Source: Zasmidium citrigriseum (lineage: Eukaryota; Ascomycota; Dothideomycetes; Mycosphaerellales; Mycosphaerellaceae). Taken from it: a DNA stretch of 64,000 bases. Under the pieces are notes generated by a model. The model did not search any database, had not been told where the DNA came from, and saw only the letters and a list, made by a program, of their open reading frames with translations. Of this stretch, positions 1 through 10,424 are shown one piece after another. Position 1 is the first letter of the stretch. The number at the start of each line of letters is the position of its first letter. Location of the stretch: assembly GCA_002786025.1 (NCBI GenBank), contig NHNW01000001.1, forward strand, positions 1,674,001 to 1,738,000, in the 5' to 3' direction. A program made the translations under genes and the position numbers.

Positions 1-202
1 CACTTCCTCTTTGGACCTATGCCGCCTATAAAGGGTGCTTTGGGATATGCTATGCTCTTCACGTGAGCATATCACATTCGCAGCCCGACATTGAGATCTC
101 TTCATGAGGCCTGCCTCGTGCTGGAGCAATCTCTTGCGTGGCCACCGAATCTCTTGGCAGCAAAATTCGACTTCTCGACAAGCACTCTGTCACCGTCACA
201 AA
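1..202 (+). promoter_or_regulatory. upstream region of the HAD phosphatase gene
   Basis: A TATA-like CCTATAAAGG stands near position 25. An in-frame ATG at 104 would add 33 residues to the next gene, but that stretch has no family character and I treat it as leader. Confidence 0.4.
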
Positions 203-1129
203 ATGGCTCCTCGCAGGCTCAGGAGACCAACTCATCTGGTACTCGACTTCGATGGCACTCTCACCGTCAATGATACGATGGCCATACTGGGACGTCTTCC
301 GAAAAGCCCGCCAATGTCCTGGGATGCAATCTTCGAAGCCTATATGAAGGTCTACAATGTCTTCAAAGAGACTCCATTTCCGTGGAAGAACTACGATGAG
401 CTGGAGTACAGTGACTGGCTGAGATCTCGCAAATGGATCGAACAGCGCAGCGCTCAACGAGCTCAAGACGCTGGCTTTTTTCGAGACGTGACCCTCGAAG
501 ATGTCCACCGCACCGTCGCCAATGCATTCGATGATGGAAGTCTTCAGCTTCGAGATGGCTGGCTGGACCTATTCGAGATGTTTATTCCCAGCGACCAGGA
601 ACCCACCGTGACTACCAGCAGGATCAGCATTATCAGTGTCAACTGGTGTGAGACTTTTATTCGACGCTCCATGGTCGAAGCAGCTCGAAGATCTGACCAC
701 GAGTTCAAGGATGCGATTGAGCGTTACATCAGCAACATGGAGATCCACGCCAACGAGATCCATGGACTCGACGGTCCCGGAGGCAGCTCAGGTGTCCTCT
801 GCCGTGAGGATGGATCAGACATTCGAACGAGCGACGACAAGTTACGATACATGCCAAATGTATCTCCAGTCCCGGCTGATGAGAGTCTTCCGCTCGTGGT
901 CTACCTTGGCGACTCGTCGACGGACTTTGACTGCCTTCTTGAAGCTCATGTCGGTGTCTGGATACATGAAAGCCACACTCAGGAGTATCAGCAAGCTTTC
1001 AAGGAGACTTTCAAGCCATTTGATGGCTTCGTACCTCAACCTCTGTCGAATGGAGAGATCTTGGCAGATGCTATTTGCTGGTCTCCGGGCTTGGAGCAGG
1101 TCACTGCTCTACTCATGAAGCAGCCATGA
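203..1129 (+). CDS. HAD-superfamily phosphatase-like protein
   Basis: This single-exon gene encodes 308 residues. HAD motif I (DFDGTLT) is at residues 15-21, with the nucleophile Asp15 and the acid/base Asp17. A Ser/Thr-rich stretch near residues 135-145 (TTSRISIISVNW) fits motif II. GDSSTDFDCL near residue 236 gives the acidic metal-binding motif. This layout is typical of soluble HAD phosphomonoesterases related to MtnX/PHOSPHO-type enzymes. The substrate cannot be read from sequence. I chose the ATG at 203 (context CACAAAATGG) because it lies close before the HAD core. The frame is open to an earlier ATG at 104 that lacks conserved features. No intron is needed. Confidence 0.8.
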   Translation: MAPRRLRRPTHLVLDFDGTLTVNDTMAILGRLPKSPPMSWDAIFEAYMKVYNVFKETPFPWKNYDELEYSDWLRSRKWIEQRSAQRAQDAGFFRDVTLEDVHRTVANAFDDGSLQLRDGWLDLFEMFIPSDQEPTVTTSRISIISVNWCETFIRRSMVEAARRSDHEFKDAIERYISNMEIHANEIHGLDGPGGSSGVLCREDGSDIRTSDDKLRYMPNVSPVPADESLPLVVYLGDSSTDFDCLLEAHVGVWIHESHTQEYQQAFKETFKPFDGFVPQPLSNGEILADAICWSPGLEQVTALLMKQP

Positions 1130-2112
1130 AAGTGCTTACGCAGAAAAATCTCTCATGACTTGCATGACCAAACGACTACCCTGGCAATTCTGGGCTCTGG
1201 TAAGTTCCCTCCATGCATTTTCATCCTCTGCACCACTCGAATGATGATCACACACGTTTACCCAGCTCACTCAGATGCTTCGGCACATGCTGCGAAAGCG
1301 TATTTCCAACACTTCCCCTGACAATCGCTCATCGCTGCCACTACACATACCTTGCATGTCTCCAGCACAGATGCTGACTTGAGAAATAGAAACCCGTAGA
1401 GCACCGCCAACGAGTATAAAATAAGACATCCACTGCTTGCAAACAGGTAAGCCTCGCGATCTCCTCCGGCTCACCACGCACCGATCATCGGCCTCCGAAA
1501 GATGATTTATCTGTGCACACGGTCAGATGCTGCGGCAACTGCTTGATCAAAACAATTTTCCTTTCAACAATTATCTGAACACCTGAAACATTCAACATCT
1601 GGTCCTGCATTCCGTCTACGAGCGATCGCTGATTTCGCGATTTGGTCAGGCACCCTTGCGGTCACATCTCTGCAATAAATGGCCCAGGTGAGCATAGTTT
1701 ACTGTTCACTGTATCGACTTATGAAGAACATGATGATCATCGATCTATCCTTTTTTTTTATTGTTTTTTTTTTTTCGGGGATCACCAAGCAAATGCTGCG
1801 GACGCTTGACACTCCCTCTGATATCTCTCATCTCTCCTGCGAATGTATACGCTGTCTCTAGGCCTTGGCGGGCTGCCTTGGTTGAGCTGGCAGTCCTCGC
1901 GAAGCAGGAGGCGCCGTCACGACGTTTGACCTGAATGAAGAGTTGGCAAAAATGGTAGACTCGTATCTATTGCATGTAAAGACGTTCAATGCATTCCTTA
2001 TTCCGGTGATAGCCTGACTCCGCTCGCCATGCTATACACAGCTCCAGCAGATAGGAGCCTTGGATATCGTACAGTGCTCTTCATCCACTTCGACTTACTT
2101 TCTCCCGCCCGT
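1130..2112. other. intergenic region
   Basis: No convincing gene. It holds T-rich runs at about 1750-1776 and the converging 3' ends of the HAD gene and PRE7. Short ORFs here have no domain character. Confidence 0.6.
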
Positions 2113-2956
2113 CTAGTCCTTCTTCAGCGGCGTGAATGTCTCCTCAATACCATCTGCCGTGATGATCATCATTTGCAGACCATCTCCTACCTCAATATGT
2201 CTCTCCACCGCACTCGTAAACGCATCATTCACCAGCTGCTCGACATGATCCCGCGGCAGGGGCTGCGGCTTGAGCGGCTCCTTGCCAAAGCCCTGAGCCT
2301 GAGTAGGATCGTACTGATTCTTCAGATTCACCTGGTTGTCCAAGAAAGGCATGATCAACGAACTCGCCGCTCCCGCCGCTCGACACTGCTCCCGCTCATA
2401 CGAACCCACAGGATCGTAGCTGTACAGGGCACCCTTACCCTCCTCATCAATGCCCCCCAGAATCGCCGTGACGTAGTACGGGAAGAACCGCTTCGAATAG
2501 AGGATGTGACTCAGACGCTGCGCACAGGCGCCCACGGAGATGTCTTTGCCGTGCTGGTACTTGTACATCTTGACGACGGTGTCGAGACGCTCTTTGAGGG
2601 CGCGGCCATCGGCGGCGAAACCTACGACGGAGAGGACGATTTTGGAGCCGACGTTGTTGGGGCCGTCGCCGCCGATTTTGAAGAGTTTGGGGGCATAGCG
2701 GGTGTTGATGTTGTAGCCGGAGGTGGAACGGGTGTCGCCTGCGAGGATGGCGAAGTCTTTGCCGCTGATGCCCAGGGTGGAGCCGCCGTTGTCGGTGTAG
2801 CTAAATACAATTGTTAGCTGGGAATATCATGGTATGGAGGAGGTGATCGTACGGGTAGAAAGCGTGTTGCCGGGGTTCTGAGTGGGCGGTTGGTGGTTGT
2901 GCGAATGAGTAGCTGGGCTGGTCGAGCATCGACTGGGCGTTGAAGAGGGAGGCCAT
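2113..2956 (-). CDS. PRE7: 20S proteasome subunit beta type-1 (beta-6)
   Basis: The product is a non-catalytic beta subunit of the 20S proteasome core. There are two exons on the minus strand, 2956-2853 and 2800-2113, separated by a 52-bp intron (2801-2852) with GTACGA...TTTAG ends. The spliced product has 263 residues. Conserved features include YTDNGGSTLGISGKDF after the splice, FAILAGDTR, FFPYYV, DPVGSYEREQCRAAGAA, IMPFLDNQVN and ERHIEVGDGL near the end. All match the beta-6 family closely and in order. The N-terminal tail is Gln/Ser-rich and variable, as in fungal orthologues. The gene is divergently arranged with PNO1, whose ATG lies 348 bp away. No missing residues are evident. Confidence 0.95.
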
Positions 2957-3304
2957 GGTGGCCGGTGGTATCTCGTTCGGTTTGGAGGTCCAGTCGGCGG
3001 TTATCTGGATGAAATTGGCGGTCGGTAGTGGGGTTGTCGATGTTGTCGTTGGAGTTGATGGCGGATGGATGTTGCTTGACGTGAGGCTCCAAGCACAACG
3101 CGGCAAGCTGGCGCACGGACGCTCCTGCCGCATGTGAGGGTCTTGGCACCGTCGGCGACAAAAGTTCCGACCAGAAGTCAAATTGCATTTTCTTGAACTG
3201 CATCCAACTTCAACCCACCACGACAACAAGGCCGACGCTGCGTGCGAAAGGAGACCAAAAGATACCTCAGTCCACGTTGCCGAGTTTCTCAACCACACGA
3301 CACA
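2957..3304. promoter_or_regulatory. shared divergent promoter of PRE7 and PNO1
   Basis: This 348-bp gap separates the start codons of two housekeeping genes transcribed outward, so both promoters and both leaders must fit inside it. I see no clear TATA element. Confidence 0.6.
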
Positions 3305-4060
3305 ATGCCCGCGCCGACTGCTCTGCAAAGAGCGCCTGAGCCACTCGCCGTGGAAGAGACTATCCACGATGCGCCACAGTCAGCAGTCGACGGCGACACG
3401 GTCGAACTCGAACCCTTGACCGTACCAGAAGAACCACCACAAGACACCGAGATGGAAGTAGACGCACAAAACGACGCCCTCTTCGCACCCGAGAAGCCCT
3501 CCAAATCCGCCCACCGAGCCGAAGAGCGCAAAGTGCGAGTCCCACCCCACCGAATGAGCCCGCTTAAGAACAACTGGACCAAGATCTACCCGCCTCTCGT
3601 CGAGCATTTGAAGTTGCAAGTTCGGATGAACATTGCGAAGAAGGCGGTCGAGCTACGGACATCACCACACACGACGGACACTGGTGCGATTCAGAAGGGC
3701 GCGGACTTCATTCAAGCATTCTGTCTAGGCTTCGACCTGGACGATGCGATCGCTCTGCTGAGATTGGACGATCTCTACATCCAATCATTCGAGATCAAGG
3801 ACGTGAAGTCGCTGGAGGGAGAGCACTTGAGCAGAGCGATTGGACGGATAGCGGGCAAGGATGGCAAGACGAAGTTCGCGATTGAGAATGCGAGCCGGAC
3901 GAGAATCGTTCTGGCTGATCAGAAGGTGCACATCTTGGGTGGGTTCAAGAACATCCATGTGGCGAGAGAGGCGGTGGTCAGCTTGATTCTGGGCAGCCCG
4001 CCGGGCAAGGTGTACGGCAACCTGAGGACCGTGGCCGGCAGGATGAAGGAGAGGTTCTAA
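3305..4060 (+). CDS. PNO1: PNO1/Dim2 pre-rRNA processing KH-domain protein
   Basis: PNO1 (Dim2, Rrp20) is a nuclear and cytoplasmic assembly factor of the 40S subunit. It partners Nob1 and Dim1 in 20S pre-rRNA maturation. The single exon encodes 251 residues. The first 80 or so are acidic and disordered (Pro/Glu/Asp-rich). A basic conserved segment, RVPPHRMSPLKNNW, precedes the divergent first KH fold. The second KH domain contains IGRIAGKDGKTKFAIE near residue 180, with the lysine-glycine loop that binds rRNA. The protein ends YGNLRTVAGRMKERF, the usual Pno1 C-terminus. The start at 3305 (CACAATGCC) is preferred to an upstream in-frame extension without similarity. Confidence 0.93.
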   Translation: MPAPTALQRAPEPLAVEETIHDAPQSAVDGDTVELEPLTVPEEPPQDTEMEVDAQNDALFAPEKPSKSAHRAEERKVRVPPHRMSPLKNNWTKIYPPLVEHLKLQVRMNIAKKAVELRTSPHTTDTGAIQKGADFIQAFCLGFDLDDAIALLRLDDLYIQSFEIKDVKSLEGEHLSRAIGRIAGKDGKTKFAIENASRTRIVLADQKVHILGGFKNIHVAREAVVSLILGSPPGKVYGNLRTVAGRMKERF

Positions 4061-5298
4061 GAAAGAAAGGGACTCTCAAAAATTGCGGGTTTAGCGTCGG
4101 CGTTCAGGGGACAGCAAGTTTGGGCAAGATTCATGACTAGACGAACGACGGTATCGAACCAATGCTCATGCTCAGTGCCGTGCCACTCCAGCCTCGACTT
4201 TTCAACAATACATCTTGTGAAACATTCATCGGCGTTCAGTAAGCCCGCCAAATTCAAGTGCGAGGCACGCAACAGGCTATTATTGATGGCAGGGTTGGCA
4301 AGGCGAAACTGTCTCCCCCCGAGCTCAGTGGGCGTAAGCAACTTTTTTCGGCAACAACATGGGATCTGTGAGGAAATGAAAGTCTGGATGTTCAGTCTAT
4401 CATTTGCGCGCTTCAAATTGGGCACAAAGCCGATCCCAAGACCCCATTTGGCTCTCTCTGCTATGATTGTGTCTTCTCATGTCACTTCGGTGTCGGAGAA
4501 TGCGAGACGTGGCCGAGGTATATGGCGGTCCTTCTGAGTACCGTGGAAGCTAGACTAAGACGTCAAAGTGAAATGAGCATTGCATGTGGCATCGGGTCTA
4601 CTCACTGCTCTTCATCACTTCCATGCCAAGCACAGCGGTCAGAACACCTCAGTGACGACAGTGCCGATGCTCATGCTTCTCAAATGAATGCATGTGAACG
4701 CGACTGAACCTCTCAGATCAAACTAATCCAACCGCACGGGCAAGCCAAGGCCAAGTGAAGCAGCTCAGGCAGCCGCGCACGTTCCACCGCGCTAGCACTA
4801 GCGCGTTTCCGAAATCTACATAAGCCCGCTCTTCTTCCTCCAACCTCCAACTTTCTTTCTTCTTCATACTTACCTTGAGAGGATTCTGGAAGCTCATCAA
4901 TCTCCAAGTCCGTCTACTCCTCCTGTATTGCACAGAGCGGCGAGGGGTGGGCGCAAGTCTCCTTCGGGGGCCTTGGTCTCGTAATTTTTGCTGGCCACCG
5001 TCGCGGGTTTTTCATCAGTGTGCTGCGCTTTGGCGCGGCGCTGGAGAAGAATGAGGTGTTTGATGCGACGGCTGGATACTGATGGCTGGCTTGCTGCCGC
5101 CTGCGACTGACTGCGACGGCGGCGACATGACTGCTGCTGCTGCTGCTGGCTTCACCTGACAGCATAGCAGCGCAATATCGACAGCGACGATTTGATATCC
5201 TAACGCCTCGAAAGCATCATGAGCGCTGACACCTCAACAGCCACCAGCGCCGTCACCGCACCGCCGCCGCCGCCTTCACCCTCACTGCCTCGACTCCA
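4061..5298. other. intergenic region
   Basis: No supported gene. It holds a CTG trinucleotide run near 5130-5147 and pyrimidine-rich stretches at 4830-4870. An ATG at 5219 after a leader-like stretch opens a Pro/Thr-rich frame that runs antisense into the next gene. I do not accept it as coding. Confidence 0.5.
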
Positions 5299-6119
5299 TC
5301 ACCTCACCACCCACCACCAAACACCCGCCACCATCGCCCCCACAACGCCCACCGCCGTAATCATCATCTTCCTCTCCGCCCTCTTCGCCCTCTTCCCATG
5401 CACAACAACCCTCCTCTTATCAAACCCCCCACTAGCATTCTCATTCGGAAAAGCCCTCCCCGGAACCTCAACCCCAAGAAACCCACAAAGCGGCCCCCAC
5501 CCATCCTCCACAGTCCAATCCAACCACTCCCTCCCCTCACTCCTCAACTCTTTCTCAAGCCCCTCATAATGCCTCCGATACAACTCCTTCCCCTCGACCG
5601 CAAAATTAAAATTACTCAACTTCTTCGCGAAATACAACATCCGTCCGATCCAGAACGTCTCGGCGTCGAACCATTGGCGCGTCCAGGACGGCCAGTCGGT
5701 GTTGATCTTGTCGATTGTGGCGAGTTGGCTGGCGTACCAGCGGTCTAGGTCGAGGCGTCGGTTGAGGATTACTTTGGCTTTGGGGTAGGCGCGCAGGAGT
5801 TCGGGGCCGAAGGCTGCGGCGGGGAGGTCGGTGGCTGCCATGCAGGGGCCGAGGACTTTGTCGAAGGCGGTGGTTGTGAGGGTGGACGGGGATGGGTAGG
5901 GGCCAAATTTGGCGCGGTTGAGACGTTCGAATTGGATTGCGGTGTGGATGTTCTGCCAAGTGTTAGGGGAAGGAGATTGGAGGTGGGTTGGGTGAAGGAG
6001 GATACTTCTTCTGTCATGAAATACCAGACGTGTGCGACATCGTCGTAGCCCAGTTCGCTAAGTGCTGTGCGAAGGGAGTCTGTGCCGGTTCTTCCCAGTC
6101 CAAGACAGAGGACTTTCAT
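5299..6119 (-). CDS. sulfotransferase-like P-loop protein with C-terminal membrane anchor
   Basis: There are two minus-strand exons, 6119-6006 and 5952-5299, with a 53-bp intron (5953-6005; GTATCC...GGCAG). The product has 255 residues. It opens MKVLCLGLGRTGTDSLRTAL, a PAPS/P-loop signature of the Sulfotransfer_4 family, which is abundant in fungi. Family blocks include AKVILNRRLDLDRWYAS and HYEGLEKELR. The C-terminus (KMMITAVGVVGAMVAGVWWW) is a single hydrophobic helix, suggesting a tail-anchored or membrane-bound protein. Substrates of these fungal members are unknown. An in-frame ATG at 6266 would add 49 residues including a hydrophobic stretch. I prefer the ATG at 6119, where family homology starts. 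Confidence 0.8.
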
Positions 6120-6762
6120 TCCTCGATCACGATGTCGAAGATCCTCCCTCAGCGGGAAGATAAGTTTGAGTATCCATATTGGGACGTATGTGAGCAGCTG
6201 CTGTTCAATCGGTACTGGCATGTTGAAGATCGATCGTCTCAAAGTCGAGGAAACCGCACCGAGCATCAAAGTCGTGAGCTTTGGAATCTATTATATTCCT
6301 TGGAACACCAGTGCATCGTTTCCGTCGATCAGCTTACTCAAGCTTCGCTCCTTCGAAGGTTGCTGATCCTTCGTACATTTCTCTTGCGCGCTCCAATCGT
6401 CATCGGACGAAGTTTCAGCCCCGAAGTACTGTACGAGCTGGTGAAGACTGAGATGACATCTGGGAGACGCATCGCATGCCCGAACCAGCCTAGTTGGGCA
6501 TAGCCTGCGATAGAGGTAGACCATGTGTAGCTTCATGTTCCTTTCCGTCAGCAGCCGGATCCTTTCGTAGAGGGGCTAGCTTTTCTCAGAGCCGCATTTG
6601 TTATGTTTCGCTGAAGGTTGGAACGAATGATCTCAAGCTGCGAGGCTCATCGCTGTGCCACTGAGAGCGACTGCACAAGCTGGAGATGCCGCAGCTTGAC
6701 CGAGAACGTTGCTCCGACAGTATCGCTCTTGATCTTGTGGTGAGTAGCCAGGGAGGTCGCCG
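6120..6762. other. intergenic region
   Basis: This is the upstream region of the sulfotransferase-like gene and the 3' flank of the acidic hypothetical. No further gene is seen. Confidence 0.5.
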
Positions 6763-7440
6763 TTATGGGTCCAGTATCATGTCCTGTTCATCTTCTTCGT
6801 TCTCAACACCTTGATCGGTATCGCTGAGCGACGTATCCATATCTTCATCGTCGTCAATTTCGCCAACCTCACTTTCATCACTTCCGTCATCGTCGTCTTC
6901 CCCTTCGAAACGGCCATCTACATATTGGAGAACTCCCTCCCGTGATGGCACACTGAATCTGAACCGACACTCATTTTCGCACCGCACCGGCATTGACGGA
7001 AGATTGTAAGGCCCCTTGAGACTGGTGAAAGGGCCAAACGTCCATCTCATCACGCCAAAGCCTTCTCTCATGCGAAGAGCGTATTTTCGGCCAATCTGAA
7101 AAGCGTTTGCTTCGTATTGGCTGAGCCACCAGTGATTGTCCGGCATTATTGGAAGTACCAGTTGCCCTCCCGGCTGCATGGTGGTTAACATGGCTCCGGT
7201 AACATCGACACCGAAATCCTGCGGGCGCAGTCTCAACTGGTCGGACCAGCTTACCGATCGTTGATGCATGATTTGGTTGAGAGGGGGGTTGGTTGCGGGT
7301 AAAGTAGTGTTGTTTTCAACATCGAAAATTTCTATGCCTTCGTGCCATATCCGGTCAGAGAGCGTCCATTGGTCGTGTGCACGCCGAATGTCAGGATGTG
7401 GGCCCGCACCGGAAAAGAAGGCGTAAAGAAGCGATAGCAC
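6763..7440 (-). CDS. hypothetical acidic-tailed protein, 5' end unresolved
   Basis: I do not recognise this protein. The frame is open on the minus strand from 7551 down to the stop at 6763, but no ATG occurs in frame until 7269. The 7440 start is a GTG and unlikely to be used. The upstream part of the frame still reads like coding sequence (for example QQCLAGRQSHPNAN). Either a 5' exon is missed or the gene has lost its start. The body has aromatic-rich segments (DNHWWLSQYEANAFQIG, MRWTFGPFTSLKGPYNLP). The C-terminus is strongly acidic (DDDDGSDESEVGEIDDDED), suggesting a nuclear or charged-partner role, which is inference only. It shows no RIP-like decay despite lying 0.8 kb from the island. 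Confidence 0.5.
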   Translation of the reverse strand: MLSLLYAFFSGAGPHPDIRRAHDQWTLSDRIWHEGIEIFDVENNTTLPATNPPLNQIMHQRSVSWSDQLRLRPQDFGVDVTGAMLTTMQPGGQLVLPIMPDNHWWLSQYEANAFQIGRKYALRMREGFGVMRWTFGPFTSLKGPYNLPSMPVRCENECRFRFSVPSREGVLQYVDGRFEGEDDDDGSDESEVGEIDDDEDMDTSLSDTDQGVENEEDEQDMILDP

Positions 7441-7551
7441 ATTGGCGTTAGGGTGTGACTGACGTCCAGCGAGGCATTGTTGGATGGCATAACGCTTTTG
7501 GGAATGTCGGCGATCTTGGTTGATATTGATTGTAAAGAACGAGAAGGAAAT

Positions 7552-7691
7552 TCAGTAAATGTCTAAGAGGGAGAAAGGGGAAGGGAAGTTCAAAGCAACT
7601 TCAACTGACCCAGGACAGTGAGCAGCAAAAAGAAAGGAGAGCAAAGGAAAGGGGAGGAGGGCAAAAGGAAAGGAACTTTTGTTTGACTGAG
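7552..7691. repeat. purine-rich low-complexity tract
   Basis: This is a G/A-dominated plus-strand stretch (repeated GGGAAGGGAA, AAAGGAGAGC, GGAAAGGGGAGG) between two hypothetical genes. No coding content. Confidence 0.6.
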
Positions 7692-8130
7692 CTACCACAC
7701 GTACTCAGTGATCTTCTTCCTGATCTCAGCCTTGATGTCATCCTGAATTTCCTCCTTGACAAACCAATGCAGGGAAGGCCGGGAATTGGAATCCACCTCA
7801 GAGAACGCCTTCAACACCATAGACCAATTGAAGACCTCCACCACAGCATCCTCCATCTCCGAAGACAGCACATGCTCTCTGCCCTGCTGGACCACAATAT
7901 TTTCCATCATAGTAATGCTGAACCCCAGGAAGCTGGCATGACCCATGTTGTTGTGAAAGAAAGGAAACTGCTGCTGAAACTGAGTTTGATTCAGCACAGC
8001 CTGATGGAGGATTAGTAGTGGGTCAAAGAGAAGGGAAGGGAAGGCTTACTCCATCTGAGTAGCTAATCAAGGAATTCTGAGTGGGAATCTTGATCGTTGG
8101 GAATCCTGAATTTCCCCTAGTTGAAGGCAT
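7692..8130 (-). CDS. small two-exon hypothetical protein at the island border
   Basis: The family is unknown. The ATG is at 8130-8128. Exon 1 spans 8130-8050 and exon 2 8000-7692. The 49-bp intron (8001-8049) has a GTAAGC donor, a CTAATC branch-like site and a CATCAG acceptor. The spliced product has 129 residues. Exon 2 begins Ala-Val-Leu-Asn-Gln and contains QQQFPFFHNNMGHASFLGF and a C-terminal charged segment (VKEEIQDDIKAEIRKKITEY) that could form an amphipathic helix. There is no signal peptide or membrane helix. The clean intron and intact frame argue for a gene, but the short length and lack of recognised relatives keep confidence moderate. It is free of RIP-like decay. Confidence 0.45.
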
Positions 8131-8539
8131 GGTTGTGAATTGAGCTGAGGACTTGGTAGTGTGTGTGCTTGAATCTGTACCACTGAACCATTAGCACATG
8201 TCCCCTTCATTGGATGAGTGGTTTTGCAATGGCTACATATAGGCAAAGCAAGCGAATGATACATACTAGCCTAAGTGGGAGTGTTGGAAAGTGCAGCCTA
8301 AGAGGGCATAACAAAATTCCACGGGTCACTGTTCGCAAGAGGAAAAGAAACAAGGCCAACTCTACACTATCGGCAAGCGATATGCAGCCCTAGAGCACCA
8401 ATTGCCTCCACCGCCGCTTTGGCTTAAAATGTAAAGACGTCGAGTTTGTTAAGCCACCTCGACACCAAACCCCTCGGCTTATTCAAATGAAGAACAAGCA
8501 TATACAAGATTAGTGAAAGACGTAGGAGAGGCCCGAACC

Positions 8540-9720
8540 TAGCGAAGGAATCACAATAGGGCCAAGATTATCGACGCACCCCTCGACATCCGCACTAAGA
8601 ACGACGAAGTCGTTGCCTCCCTTAAGCAGTTTGTAGCGAAATGCGTACTTCACTGCACTAAATCCTCTCGGTAGTTCGATTACCCTGCCGTTCTAATGCT
8701 ACCGTACCGCCACCGCGACATTTACGTTACCTAGCCTTACAAAGATCAAAACGATATAAGTGAGGTTGCGGCGGATTTCAAGGCTATAGTCGAAGAGGAA
8801 TACTAGGAGCGCTTGGGGAAGTAGCAGGCGATGCTAGAGAAGGCCGGAGGACCGCGCCTTAAGGAGGAAAAAGGCTAGAAGTTCGTGTACGCTAGATTCA
8901 TAGCCCTTGTCTGCAACTTTCCATATCTCACGCATTTTTACACCGGCTCTATAGTAGCATCTTGATAAGAAGTTCGACTGCGCTAGATATATAGCTCTTG
9001 TGTTAAACTTCCCATGCCTGCCGCATATAACAAAGAAATATAGGCAGACCTAGGACAAGATTAATGCCAAGCTCGCTGGAAAGATTCAAAAGCAGCTTAG
9101 GGACCACAAGTTTATAAATAGGCACGGTTAGCAGCTTAATAACACTGCGACAAGGTGCAACTTTAAGGAGAAGTTATGCTAGAGGTTTCGACGGTCTTAG
9201 AATTTATACGGCAACGAAGAGAAGGTTATCCTCTCTACGCTAGATCCCTTTAGGATCGCCGTCTTAACACGTGTTTCCGTTTAGTAGAATGTTTGTAAAG
9301 AAGTCTTACCACATTAGTCGACCAATTTTTATGTACTAGGAGATAGCCTACTACTCCCGACTAACACTATCTTTAAGCAGTATAAAAAGCTAGTCTCGAA
9401 GCGAAAGGCGGCGACGCTGCGGCTAATCTCGGCAGGCTATTAGTCGCAATAGCTAAGAAGGGTCCCGCCTTTCTTATTAGTACCTATAAACTTCTTAGTC
9501 GTTTTTTGTTTAATACTCTTTATTCGGGGTTTAGCCTAGAGTATATTTGCTATCTACGGAGAGCAGACCCTGCCGTATTATCGTTAGTATAAAGTATCTA
9601 GTTACATTTGGATATCGACTACTATTAAATGGTTTTGAGCTAGAGCTTAAGCTTCTTGCCTTAACCGAGGGAGGATTAGAGTAGATAGAAGGAGTCTCTC
9701 CTAACGTAGAAGGCTTATGT
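8540..9720 (+). pseudogene. SNF2-type helicase relic, 3' part only (first copy)
   Basis: This segment aligns with 20,400-21,540 of the complete copy. Shared landmarks are the start of the linker at about 8,560, AGGACCGCGCC (8848 versus 20697), the stretch ending ATAGCCCTTGT, and the closing AAGCTTCTTGCCTTAACCG (about 9648 versus 21501). It corresponds to the helicase C-terminal half. Many in-frame TAG/TAA codons make it non-functional. A block of about 95 bp is repeated internally: the sequence around 8880-8925 recurs, diverged, around 8970-9020. The complete copy lacks that duplication. The N-terminal ATPase lobe is missing. Confidence 0.75.
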
Positions 9721-10049
9721 AGAATAGTAGCTAGGCGTAAGGGAGAACGTCTTTACGCTCGTGTCTAGCGACGAGGACAATTACACCACCCCGTTAAGAA
9801 GTTACAATTTGCCCCTATTCCTCCTAGCCTTCCGCTAGCGCGCGCTCGCGCTTATCCGTAAAACATTTCCTCTTTATTCTCTAATGTAGATTTATCTATT
9901 ACCTCTCTATCCGCCGTCTAAGTGTGGAGCTCGCTTCTCTACGTTAAAACTAATACGGATATCTAGCCTTACTCCGAGGCGATTGGGAAGGAGGTTACAT
10001 TATTACACTTACTAAACTTTCACCGCCTCCACTATAGTATATTGAGATT

Positions 10050-10390
10050 TGGAAGCCCTAGAAGTAGTATCGCAAGATTTTGAGGCCCTAGCTATAGTGT
10101 CGCAAGATTTTGAGGCCTTAGCTATAGTGTCGCAAGATTTTAAGGCTTTAGCTGTAGTGTCGTAAGATTTTAAGGCCCTAGCTGTAGTGTCGTAAGACTC
10201 TAAGGACCTAGCTGTAGTATCGCAAGATTTGGAAGCCTTAGCTATAGTGTTTGGAGATTTTGAGGCCTTAGCTATAGTGTCGCAAGATTTAGAAGCCTTA
10301 GCTGTAGTGTTTGGAGATTTTAAGGCCTTAACTTTAGTGTCGTAAGATTTTAAGGCCTTTGCAATAGTATTTCGAGACTATCTTACCCTA
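10050..10390 (+). repeat. 30-bp tandem array 1
   Basis: About 11 diverged copies of a 30-bp unit built on GATTTTGAGGCCTTAGCTAT plus AGTGTCGCAA. Most differences are C/T or G/A, as expected from RIP. It is inverted relative to arrays 2 and 4 and equivalent to array 3. Confidence 0.9.
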
Positions 10391-10424
10391 GCTTTAGTAT
10401 TTAATACTCTCTTTATACTACTTT

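Noticed and set aside
4133..4537. 134-codon plus-strand ORF between PNO1 and the sulfotransferase-like gene
   Set aside because: No domain, unusual composition, no promoter or splice support; likely chance.
5219..5569. Pro/Thr-rich plus-strand ORF with a leader-like upstream
   Set aside because: Mostly antisense to the well-supported sulfotransferase-like exon, where codon structure favours the minus strand.
8067..8264. Minus-strand ORF with a C-H-C-rich stretch as a Gag zinc knuckle
   Set aside because: The Cys/His spacing does not fit CX2CX4HX4C, and it lies in the probable leader of the small two-exon gene.
8283..8460. TGTTGGAAAGTG at the left island border as the start of a Copia-type LTR
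   Set aside because: No matching second LTR, polymerase or CAACA end was found, so the short match is not enough.
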